From contig JACRCA010000066.1 in the NCBI GenBank assembly GCA_016234425.1, positions 1 to 7,311 of the forward strand: a stretch of DNA of 7,311 bases, in the 5' to 3' direction. Both the position numbers and the translations under genes were made by a program. The stretch's first letter is position 1, and each line of letters opens with the position of its first letter. Shown piece after piece: positions 1-5,422 of the stretch. The notes below the pieces were generated by a model. The model saw only the letters and a program-made list of their open reading frames with translations, was not told the origin of the DNA and did not search any database. Origin of the DNA: Deltaproteobacteria bacterium (GTDB lineage: Bacteria > Desulfobacterota > SM23-61).

Positions 1-683
1 AGTCCCAGGAAGCTCAAGCCAGAGGCAGTAAGGAGAACAGTGGCCATCCGCAGGGTGGTCTGGACGATGATGGGTGCCATGGAGTTCGGGAGAAGATAGC
101 GGAAAAGGATATTGAGATCATTTTCCCCCGCTGCCCGCGCTGCCTCCACGAATTCCTTCTCTTTCAAAGAGAGCACGGATCCCCTCGCGATCCTGGCAAA
201 TTGAGGAATTGAATAGATCCCCGCAGCCAACATTAAATTCGCCAAACCAGGACCCAGAACGGCAATGATGGAGATGGCCAGAAAGATTCCGGGAAAGGCG
301 AGGAGGATGTCCATGAGCCTCATAATCAGGTGATCAAATTTCCCTCCATAATAACCCCCGATCATTCCCAGGAGTGTTCCAATTACCAGGGCAATTAAAA
401 CGGCGACCACCTGAATCTGGAGGGAAATGCGGGCTCCATAGATGACCCGGCTCAAGAGGTCTCTCCCGAGAGGGTCCGTTCCCAAAAGATGCTCTTTGCT
501 TGGAGGTTTCAATCGTTTGGTTATCTCGCCTTCGTTGGGAGGATAAGGGGAGACCAGCGGAGCCAGGACCGCGGTGCAGACAAAAAGGGAGACGACGATT
601 CCTCCGATGATGGCGGTGCGGTTTCGCTTGAGCCTTCTTAAGGCCTCGCGGATCTGGCTGGTTCTCCGTTCTTCTTCATTCAT
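1..683 (-). CDS. DppC-type ABC transporter permease (partial, C-terminus off the left edge)
   Basis: Inner-membrane permease of a peptide/nickel/opine-class ABC importer, the partner of the DppB-type protein encoded just upstream. The start ATG is at 683-681 and 227 codons are visible. The reading frame stays open to base 1, so roughly the last 50-70 residues of a usual 280-300 are missing. Residues 1-22 are a charged cytoplasmic tail (MNEEERRTSQIREALRRLKR), followed by a membrane segment at about 24-45. Residues 65-80 (HLLGTDPLGRDLLSRV) are the typical DppC/OppC signature after the first helix. Further membrane segments lie at about 88-110, 123-143 and 147-160. The EAA loop that contacts the ATPase lies at about 177-200 (EFVEAARAAG, then YLLPN). 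The start overlaps the dppB-type stop by 8 bases (ATGAATGA) with no clear ribosome binding site, so translation is probably coupled. The ATPase genes are not in the window and may lie further left. The ligand is unknown. Confidence 0.93.
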   Translation of the reverse strand, partial: MNEEERRTSQIREALRRLKRNRTAIIGGIVVSLFVCTAVLAPLVSPYPPNEGEITKRLKPPSKEHLLGTDPLGRDLLSRVIYGARISLQIQVVAVLIALVIGTLLGMIGGYYGGKFDHLIMRLMDILLAFPGIFLAISIIAVLGPGLANLMLAAGIYSIPQFARIARGSVLSLKEKEFVEAARAAGENDLNILFRYLLPNSMAPIIVQTTLRMATVLLTASGLSFLG

Positions 684-1596
684 ATCGGATCTTGGGGTCG
701 AAAAAGGCATAGGCAATGTCGGTCAATAGATTGACCAGCACAAAAGTCGTAGCGACCAAAAGCATCGCCCCCTGCACGATGGGGTAATCTCGTTGAAAGA
801 TACCTTCCACCATTAGCCTTCCCACTCCGGGAAGAGAAAAGACCGTCTCTGTCAGGACAGCGCCACCGAGCATGTACCCGAATTCCAGGCCAAAGACAGT
901 GATCACGGGGATCATGGCGTTCTTCAGAGCATGTTTATAGACCACTATGACCTCCCGCAGCCCATTGGCCCTAGCCGTCCGAATATAATCCTGACGGATG
1001 ACTTCCAGCATCGAAGCGCGGGTCATGCGAGCGATGACCGCAGAGGAAGCAGCGCCCAGGGCAATGGCCGGCAGGATGAGGTGCCAGATCGTTCCCTTTC
1101 CCCCCGCGGGGAACCATTTCAAATAGACCGAGAAGACCAGCATGAGCAAAAGACCCAACCAGAAGATGGGCATGGAGATGCCGAAGAGAGCGCTGACCAT
1201 GCTCATATTGTCGAAGAGGGAATATTGCCTAGTGGAAGAAATGATCCCCGCAATCAAGCCGATGAAGCCAGCGATCAGAATGGAGAGAAAAGAAAGTTGC
1301 ATCGTAAAAAAGAAACGTTCCTTGAGAAGTTTGATGACAGGTTCCCGGTTTCGAATGGATATGCCGAAGTCTCCTCTGACCACGTGGGAGATGAAGTGGA
1401 AATACTGAAGGTAAAGGGGCTGGTCCAAGCCATATTCCTTCCGCAGGGCCTGAATAAACTCTGGATTGGCATCCTCTCCGGCCAGCCATTCGGCCGGGTC
1501 CCCAGGCACCATGTGGAGCAGGGAAAAGGAGATTAACGAAACCCCGAAGAGGACGGGCAAGAGCATGAAGATTCTTTTCACGATATACTTGGCCAT
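676..1596 (-). CDS. DppB-type ABC transporter permease
   Basis: Full-length 306-residue inner-membrane permease of the DppB/OppB/GsiC family, forming the membrane channel with the DppC-type protein. It begins MAKYIVKRIFMLLPVLFGVS with the family's first membrane helix at about 9-29, followed directly by the hallmark MVPGDP (29-34). A periplasmic loop contains YGLDQPLYLQY (55-65) and GDFGIS (75-80). Membrane helices follow at about 99-120, 133-158, 172-190, 228-248 and 275-297. The EAA loop is at about 203-230 (DYIRTARANGLRE, then KNAMIP), and ETVFSLPGVGRL (250-261) is also typical. Length is normal for the family. The ATG at 1596-1594 has GGAG five bases upstream. The T-tract of a hairpin in the 74-bp gap after the binding-protein gene abuts this ribosome binding site. 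The stop overlaps the next gene's start. Transported compound cannot be told from the permease. Confidence 0.96.
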   Translation of the reverse strand: MAKYIVKRIFMLLPVLFGVSLISFSLLHMVPGDPAEWLAGEDANPEFIQALRKEYGLDQPLYLQYFHFISHVVRGDFGISIRNREPVIKLLKERFFFTMQLSFLSILIAGFIGLIAGIISSTRQYSLFDNMSMVSALFGISMPIFWLGLLLMLVFSVYLKWFPAGGKGTIWHLILPAIALGAASSAVIARMTRASMLEVIRQDYIRTARANGLREVIVVYKHALKNAMIPVITVFGLEFGYMLGGAVLTETVFSLPGVGRLMVEGIFQRDYPIVQGAMLLVATTFVLVNLLTDIAYAFFDPKIRYE

Positions 1597-1605
1597 CGCA
1601 TCTCC

Positions 1606-1642
1606 AAAAAAGAAAGGGCGACCAAATTTCAGCCGCCCTTTC
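1606..1642 (-). terminator. Hairpin plus T6 between binding-protein and permease genes
   Basis: On the minus strand a perfect 9-bp stem (GAAAGGGCG, 1642-1634, pairing with CGCCCTTTC, 1620-1612) encloses a 13-nt loop and runs directly into TTTTTT (1611-1606). The permease ribosome binding site GGAG starts two bases later (1605-1602). This is the form of an intrinsic terminator, but inside an operon it more likely acts as a leaky terminator or a 3'-end stabiliser of the upstream message. Either would give more binding protein than permease, as is common for periplasmic importers. The structure is read directly. Its effect is inferred. Confidence 0.7.
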
Positions 1643-1670
1643 GTGCAGACAGGTTAGACGAGGGCCTCCC

Positions 1671-3230
1671 TTATTTCTCCAGGTAGGTCTGGTGATCGAA
1701 ATAGGTGAGTTCCAAGGGAGAGTTGATTACCCCTTTAAGCTTCTGGCTGAAGCCAATGGTCTCTTTGGTCACTAAGAGGAAGATCGAAGGGGCTTCCTTG
1801 ACGAGTAATTCCTGAGCAGCCTTCAGGTATTTGTCCATCTCCGTTTTGCTCGTCGCCCGGGTGAATTTGTTCACTAACTCGTCAAACTCTCCATTGGAGT
1901 AAAAGCTACGATTATTTCCCTTGGGGACCCACTGCTCGGTGGTATAGAGCGGATAGAGGATCCAGCGAGCTTCGGCCGTGGAAGGAGCCCATCCAATCAG
2001 GAAGAGTTCCGATTCATTCTCCTGGGGCGCTTTCCGGGTAGCCGCCAGATAGGCAGCCCATTCCATCGTATCGAGAGTGCACTCAATTCCGACCTTTTTT
2101 AGTTGTTGTTGTACAGCCTGGGCCATTTCAAAGTCCTTGGGATAACGGCCCTGAGGACTCCACAGCTTGGCCTTAAATCCTTTGGGATAACCTGCCTCCG
2201 CCAGAAGCTTCTTGGCCTTTTCCGGATCGTAGGGGTATCCCCTGGTCGGAAAGTAACCCGTGGTCAAGGGAGCAACGATCCCTGAGCTCACCAAGGCCCT
2301 CCCCTGGTAGATGCTATTGACGATCGCTTCTTTATCTACGGCACAATTTAAGGCTTGGCGGACCCGAACATCCGTATAGGGTTTTTTGGAACAGTTAATC
2401 CCAATGTATAACACCCGGAGCGTTTCTGTAGAGTCGAGCTTGATCGTCGGCTCTTTTTCCAGCCTGGGGATATCTTCGGCGGGGATGCGCACGATCAGAT
2501 GAGCATCCCCGGACTGGAGCATCATCACCCGGGCGCTATCCTCTTTGACCGTCTTCACGATGATTTTGTCCAGATAGGGTTTCCCTCCCCAGTAGTCATC
2601 ATTTCTGACCATGGTCAGGTGGTCGCCGTGAATCCATTCCACAAACTTGAATGGGCCGGTCCCGACAGCCTTGCGGGCAATATCTTTTCCCAATGTTTTC
2701 AAGGCAGTGGGACTGATAATTCCTGAGGCGCTGTGAGCCAGATTGTTCAGGAAAAAGGCAAAGGGGGCTTTCAGATGAATCTTTACGGTATAATCATCTA
2801 CGACCTGCACAGAATTGACAAAGGGGGTATAGAGTCCAGCCCGGGAGGGTTTCTCCGGTCCAATCATCCTCTCAATAAAAACTTTTACCGCCTCCGCATT
2901 GAAAGGAGTTCCGTCATGAAACCTGACCCCCTTGCGGAGGAAGAAAGTCCAGGTCATCCCATCCTTTGATTGTTCCCATTTCGTGGCCAGCCCAGGAACG
3001 ATCTTCAAATTTTCGTCAAATTTGACCAGGTTTTCGTACATCATGCGGTTTACAGCCTCCGAGGGGTTACTCTCGGCGTTGGCCGGATCGATGCGGTCTG
3101 GATCTGCCCCGGCGGCGTAGATGACAGTCCCTCCATAAACCTTCGCCCCGCTTCCAGCGGGGCTGGATGCGGGAACAAGGAAAAAGGATAAGATGAGAAT
3201 TAAGAAAATGGAAACGATGAATCGCTTCAT
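1671..3230 (-). CDS. Periplasmic solute-binding protein, family 5 (DppA/OppA type)
   Basis: 519-residue substrate-binding protein that captures the ligand in the periplasm and delivers it to the adjacent permeases. The start is placed at the ATG at 3230-3228: a strong GGGAGGGG site lies six bases upstream, and the protein then opens with a classical Sec signal peptide (MKRFIVSIFLILILSFFLVP, cleavage likely near residues 22-26). An ATG at 3338 would add 36 residues in front of that signal and is rejected. No cysteine lies at the cleavage region, so this is a soluble periplasmic protein, not a lipoprotein. Family-5 landmarks include LATKWEQSKDGMTWTF (81-96), LRKGVRFHDGTPF (98-110), VGTGPFKFVEW (189-199) and NDDYWGGKPYLDK (210-222), followed by the long two-lobe C-terminal part ending in the TAA stop. 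Length is typical (500-550). First gene of the importer operon. The ligand may be a di/oligopeptide, but family members also bind other compounds. Confidence 0.95.
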   Translation of the reverse strand: MKRFIVSIFLILILSFFLVPASSPAGSGAKVYGGTVIYAAGADPDRIDPANAESNPSEAVNRMMYENLVKFDENLKIVPGLATKWEQSKDGMTWTFFLRKGVRFHDGTPFNAEAVKVFIERMIGPEKPSRAGLYTPFVNSVQVVDDYTVKIHLKAPFAFFLNNLAHSASGIISPTALKTLGKDIARKAVGTGPFKFVEWIHGDHLTMVRNDDYWGGKPYLDKIIVKTVKEDSARVMMLQSGDAHLIVRIPAEDIPRLEKEPTIKLDSTETLRVLYIGINCSKKPYTDVRVRQALNCAVDKEAIVNSIYQGRALVSSGIVAPLTTGYFPTRGYPYDPEKAKKLLAEAGYPKGFKAKLWSPQGRYPKDFEMAQAVQQQLKKVGIECTLDTMEWAAYLAATRKAPQENESELFLIGWAPSTAEARWILYPLYTTEQWVPKGNNRSFYSNGEFDELVNKFTRATSKTEMDKYLKAAQELLVKEAPSIFLLVTKETIGFSQKLKGVINSPLELTYFDHQTYLEK

Positions 3231-3268
3231 TGAAAACCCCTCCCTTCTTACCAGTTTTTCATTATCCT

Positions 3269-3297
3269 TAAATAGCAGAATTTTCTTTCCCCTGCAA
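3269..3297 (-). promoter_or_regulatory. Possible promoter for the ABC importer operon
   Basis: On the minus strand TTGCAG (3297-3292) lies 17 bases from TATTTA (3274-3269), which is preceded by TGC in the extended -10 position. A transcript would begin about 30 bases before the start codon. Each hexamer matches the sigma70 consensus at only three of six positions, so the call rests mainly on spacing, the TGN extension and location. Other weak candidates exist in this AT-rich stretch. Confidence 0.3.
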
Positions 3298-3340
3298 CCG
3301 ATTTTTTGAGCATGAAAAAGGCCTTCAGAATTTGCCAAAA

Positions 3341-3390
3341 TTGATCACGGCGACGAGATTCTTGTATAAACTGGAAAACTTTTATATATT
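3341..3390 (+). promoter_or_regulatory. Possible promoter region for the VOC gene
   Basis: Two overlapping sigma70-like pairs can be read on the plus strand. The first is TTGATC (3341-3346), 18 bases, then TATAAA (3365-3370). The second is TTGTAT (3362-3367), 17 bases, then TATATT (3385-3390). Either would leave a leader of roughly 85-115 nt. The region is the most AT-rich in the window and sits between divergent genes, where a promoter is expected, but which pair is used cannot be decided. No convincing operator palindrome was seen in the 3231-3483 gap. Confidence 0.35.
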
Positions 3391-3483
3391 ACTCTCCGTG
3401 TAGTTCCCTGAAAAATTAATAATTTCTCTGAGGCCTCTGTGGTTATGCTTTGACATTACTCTTCAGGAAAGGAGGATCCTTCT

Positions 3484-3909
3484 ATGCCTTTTGCGATCGA
3501 ACATGTCACCATCCGCTGCCGCAGTATTGAAACCTCGGTCGATTATTATCGCCGCATGTTTGCTGCCCGGGTCATTCTGAGACGAAATCTGGCCGGATCC
3601 AAGAGAATCGTCTTTCTCCGCATAGGCGATACCATGCTGGAACTCATGGATATGGGGCCTGCCTCTGAACCCGTGGATCCCAGGGAACACTATGGAGTCC
3701 ACCACATCGGCATCAAGGTCGACGATTTCGACTCCGTTTATCGAGATCTTAAGGCTAAAGGAGCTGATTTTCTCGGTGAGCCATTTGAACCCACCCCGGG
3801 AATTCGCCTGGCCTTTTTGCGCGAACCGAATGGCGCGGTCATCGAGCTCGCTCAAAGAGACCCCAAGATCTTTCAGGAGGCAATCAACAAGGGAACGGTC
3901 AACTGGTAG
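3484..3909 (+). CDS. VOC-superfamily (glyoxalase-fold) metalloenzyme
   Basis: 141-residue cytoplasmic protein made of a single vicinal-oxygen-chelate domain, the fold of glyoxalase I, methylmalonyl-CoA epimerase, fosfomycin-resistance proteins and extradiol dioxygenases. Two beta-alpha-beta-beta-beta modules are visible. The first runs from EHVTIRCRSIETSVDYYRRM (6-25) to TMLELMDM (50-57). The second runs from HHIGIKVDDFDSVYRDLKAK (73-92) to IRLAFLREPNGAVIELAQ (107-124). The four usual metal-ligand positions are all filled: H7, E53, H74 and E121, so an active metal-dependent enzyme is likely. The ATG at 3484 is eight bases after a near-perfect AAAGGAGG (3468-3475). The gene is divergent from the importer and is followed on the same strand by a structured repeat. 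The pattern best fits a lactoylglutathione-lyase or epimerase-like protein. The substrate is unknown. Confidence 0.9.
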   Translation: MPFAIEHVTIRCRSIETSVDYYRRMFAARVILRRNLAGSKRIVFLRIGDTMLELMDMGPASEPVDPREHYGVHHIGIKVDDFDSVYRDLKAKGADFLGEPFEPTPGIRLAFLREPNGAVIELAQRDPKIFQEAINKGTVNW

Positions 3910-3962
3910 GCATTCGCAATTTCTTCGCCATACATCCAGAACCTGAAACCATCTGAAAGCAA

Positions 3963-3981
3963 TGGGCAGCCCCCAGTTTTT
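3963..3981 (+). terminator. Weak terminator-like hairpin after the VOC gene
   Basis: TGGG (3963-3966) pairs with CCCA (3972-3975) over a 5-nt loop, followed after one base by TTTTT (3977-3981). The stem is only four base pairs, so termination is doubtful. It is the only T-tract hairpin close behind the VOC stop, and it lies in the part of repeat copy 1 that copy 2 lacks. Confidence 0.25.
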
Positions 3982-4020
3982 CCATAGGAAGGGAAATCAT
4001 TTCTTGATAGACCTGAGGCG

Positions 4021-4219
4021 GACTCGGGCGCAGGGCCGCTGTCCTCGCTCGCATAAGGCACTGGTTGCCCCTGAGCACGGGCCGGGGCTCCCGATGGCGG
4101 AAGGAAAGAAGTTCCGCCATCGAGTCGCCCCGCCTCCTTTTTCGGAAACGAAGGGGAATCCTTTAGGAAAGTCCTTTCCCGCCGATTCGGGCTGCGGGCA
4201 TCTTCCCTGCGCCCGAGTC
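4021..4219 (+). other. Large foldable core of repeat copy 1 (possible structured RNA)
   Basis: A perfect 15-bp inverted repeat closes this 199-nt region (GACTCGGGCGCAGGG at 4021-4035 with its complement at 4205-4219). Inside it, CGGGGC (4083-4088) pairs with GCCCCG (4127-4132) and leads, across a small internal loop, to a perfect 11-bp hairpin (4092-4102 with 4112-4122, 9-nt loop). The right arm has a further hairpin at 4137-4156 with a GAAA tetraloop and a 5-bp hairpin GGAAA/TTTCC (4166-4170 with 4175-4179). The 3' basal strand can alternatively pair with the nearby 4184-4198 (nine pairs, a 3x3 internal loop, three pairs), so two exclusive folds are possible. Whether it acts as RNA or as DNA is unknown. 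Confidence 0.6.
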
Positions 4220-4274
4220 AAACATAAGCTAAGCACTGACTAAAACCTGGGGGGTGGCAAGTCTGAAAGAAGCC

Positions 4275-4303
4275 TTGACAAGGCAAGAAGCCTCAGCTAA
4301 GAT
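4275..4303 (+). promoter_or_regulatory. Sigma70-type promoter for the TIM-barrel gene, with operator-like repeats
   Basis: A perfect -35 TTGACA (4275-4280) is 17 bases from TAAGAT (4298-4303, four of six matches). Transcription would start near 4310 and give a leader of about 100 nt. The -35 box sits in a short perfect palindrome, GCCTT-gac-AAGGC (4272-4284). The nine-base direct repeat AAGAAGCCT occurs at 4267-4275 and 4285-4293, 18 bases apart, so it brackets the -35 element. These repeats could be a regulator's binding site. The promoter lies just outside the 3' end of repeat copy 1. Confidence 0.55.
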
Positions 4304-4317
4304 TTCGAACTGTTAGA

Positions 4318-4372
4318 ACCGGCTCCGCAATCGGAAAACAATTGCCGACTCTTTTTGCCAGGCAAAGCCGGT
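4318..4372 (+). promoter_or_regulatory. Foldable 5' leader of the TIM-barrel gene
   Basis: Soon after the predicted transcription start, ACCGGC (4318-4323) can pair with GCCGGT (4367-4372). This would close a three-way junction holding GCAAT/ATTGC (4327-4331 with 4341-4345) and TTTGC/GCAAA (4354-4358 with 4362-4366). The stems are short, and no known riboswitch consensus was matched. It ends 23 bases before the ribosome binding site AAAGGAG, so a translational effect is conceivable but unproven. Confidence 0.3.
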
Positions 4373-4409
4373 GAGGCTTAAAAAATTCCCAAAAGAAAGG
4401 AGTAAGGCT

Positions 4410-5348
4410 ATGGAAAAGACCCGACCAATTTTAAAATTAATGGTAACGATGGCGACTTTGCTTCTAATTGTAGCTTTTGGGGTCGGCCACGTATGGTCCG
4501 CCGAGAAAATTGCTCTGAAGAAATACCCGGACCTGAAAATTGGTTTCACCACCACGAATTTCCTGCAGCCCCTGCCCGTCTCGATGGCCAATGCCAAAAA
4601 ACTGATCGACTGGGCCAGCGATCAGGGGTTTGCCTGGATCGAGCTGCGCGATCCCAGTGCGAAACTGACCCTCGATGAATGCAAGCAGCTTGCCGCCTAC
4701 GCCAGGGAAAAGAAGATGGAAGTTGGCTATGCTGTGCAGGTTGGGCTACTGGATCCCACTTTCTGGGAAATCTTCTTCCGGGGAGTAGCCAACGCTCCTG
4801 TCTTTGAAGGCCCGAAAACCCTGCGCACACTCGCCGCTATGGGCGAATTCGGGGCAGATCCCAAGAAAAAAGCCTGGACTCTGACAGAACTTTATAAAGC
4901 CGTCAAGACAGCCAATAAAGCTGCGAACATTGCCAAGTCTATGGGCGTGCAGTATGTCGCGGAAAACTCTTTTGAACCGTTAAAAGGGGATGGCGTCACT
5001 GGGTTCGGCGCAACGGAGTTCTTCGCCAACGTCAACTCCAACGTGGGGTGGCAGATGGACACGGCCAACTTTTTCGCCGTATCCAGGGTCTGGACAAAGC
5101 CGGAAGATGCCCAGGCGTTTCTGGAGAAGAATATCGGTAACCTGTATTACACCCACCTGAAGAGCTCGAAAGAGAAGAAGACCACGGACATCCTGGGGGA
5201 GAACGAGCTGGCCATTGAAACCATCTTGGACATATTGGCCAAGAACAAGATTTACTACGTGGCCATCGAGCTGCCCTTGAAGCCGAAACTGGAAGATTGT
5301 CAGAACAACCTCATGAAGAGCATCGAGTTTTTAAAGAAAAATTATTAA
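4410..5348 (+). CDS. Exported xylose-isomerase-like TIM-barrel protein
   Basis: 312-residue protein of the sugar-phosphate isomerase/epimerase-like TIM-barrel family (AP endonuclease 2 / xylose isomerase fold). The ATG at 4410 is chosen because AAAGGAG (4396-4402) lies seven bases upstream and a Sec signal peptide follows immediately (hydrophobic core about 10-26, VGHVWSA-EK cleavage near residue 31). An in-frame GTG at 4371 lacks such a site. The mature part starts KIGFTTTNF (43-51), the usual first strand. It carries the metal-site pattern of the fold: E185 (YVAENSFEP), D217 (WQMDTANFF), H249 (YYTHLKSS), with E264 (LGENEL) and E287 (VAIELPL) towards the end. The ligands look intact, so isomerase, epimerase or hydrolase chemistry in the periplasm is plausible. 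Most family members are cytoplasmic, so the export signal is notable. The gene is monocistronic and lies between inverted copies of a structured repeat. Its substrate is unknown. Confidence 0.9.
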   Translation: MEKTRPILKLMVTMATLLLIVAFGVGHVWSAEKIALKKYPDLKIGFTTTNFLQPLPVSMANAKKLIDWASDQGFAWIELRDPSAKLTLDECKQLAAYAREKKMEVGYAVQVGLLDPTFWEIFFRGVANAPVFEGPKTLRTLAAMGEFGADPKKKAWTLTELYKAVKTANKAANIAKSMGVQYVAENSFEPLKGDGVTGFGATEFFANVNSNVGWQMDTANFFAVSRVWTKPEDAQAFLEKNIGNLYYTHLKSSKEKKTTDILGENELAIETILDILAKNKIYYVAIELPLKPKLEDCQNNLMKSIEFLKKNY

Positions 5349-5376
5349 TCCCGGCGGGAATACCCCCACGACTTCT

Positions 5377-5402
5377 GCCCTCTCCCCTATACGGGGGAAG
5401 GC
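5377..5402 (+). other. Small hairpin behind the TIM-barrel gene
   Basis: TCCCC (5383-5387) pairs with GGGGA (5394-5398) over a 6-nt loop. Beyond a small internal loop, GCC (5377-5379) pairs with GGC (5400-5402). No T-tract follows on either strand, so it is not a standard intrinsic terminator. It is nested inside a 7-bp inverted repeat, CCACGAC (5366-5372) with GTCGTGG (5434-5440). It may protect the 3' end of the transcript or be chance. Confidence 0.3.
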
Positions 5403-5422
5403 GTGAAAAAATTGATTCCATC

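Larger units (their letters stand above)
3937..4257 (+). repeat. Structured intergenic repeat, copy 1
   Basis: This stretch fills most of the 500-bp gap after the VOC gene and contains no credible gene. It matches the minus strand of 5423-5637 in ordered blocks. CAGAACCTG (3937-3945) equals 5637-5629. A TCGCT...GCAT...AGGCA segment around 4045-4060 aligns with small gaps. Bases 4128-4186 align to 5531-5473 without a gap at 42 of 59 identical, beginning with CCCCGCCTCC and ending with TCCCGCCGAT exactly. Bases 4238-4257 match 5442-5423 at 15 of 20, including ACC-N-GGGGGG-N-GG. Copy 1 is about 106 nt longer. The extra length lies mainly in an apical hairpin (about 4089-4126) and in a stretch around 3957-4008. 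No target-site duplication was seen at either end. I do not recognise the family. Confidence 0.72.

Noticed and set aside
931..1536. 201-residue plus-strand open frame
   Set aside because: It lies wholly opposite the well-supported permease gene, has a low-complexity charged composition and no recognisable domain. It is a shadow frame.
3231..3338. A longer binding-protein start at the ATG at 3338, adding 36 residues
   Set aside because: The extension would bury the signal peptide inside the protein, and the ATG at 3230 has a strong GGGAGGGG site at correct spacing.
3450..3455. Perfect TTGACA before the VOC gene
   Set aside because: A -10 box at 17-base spacing would fall on the ribosome binding site (AGGATC) and match poorly, leaving almost no leader. 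Upstream candidates are better placed.
4162..4175. RNase P-like AGGAAAGTCC motif
   Set aside because: The motif matches, but the rest of RNase P RNA (its partner P4 strand and about 350 nt of conserved core) is absent. It lies inside the repeat.
4021..4219. Copy 1 as a classical MITE or insertion sequence
   Set aside because: It has 15-bp terminal inverted repeats, but no target-site duplication flanks them and no transposase is present. The second copy keeps the stem with different bases, which is unusual for transposon ends. Mobility is left open, not claimed.
4021..4219. Retron-like or 6S-like RNA
   Set aside because: The closed long stem with inner hairpins is superficially similar, but no reverse transcriptase gene is nearby and the central bubble and sequence features of 6S RNA could not be identified.
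3962..4243. Overlapping open frames on both strands in the gap after the VOC gene
   Set aside because: They cover the inverted repeats of the structured element, lack ribosome binding sites and resemble no protein family. The composition is explained by GC-rich palindromes.
4357..4381. GCAAAGCC...GGCTTAA resembling part of a cyclic-di-GMP (GEMM) riboswitch
   Set aside because: Only a fragment resembles the motif. The downstream GGGTTACCG-like partner and the GNRA-capped helix are missing.
4371..4409. GTG start at 4371 for the TIM-barrel gene
   Set aside because: It has no ribosome binding site and would put 13 charged residues before the signal peptide. The ATG at 4410 has AAAGGAG seven bases upstream.
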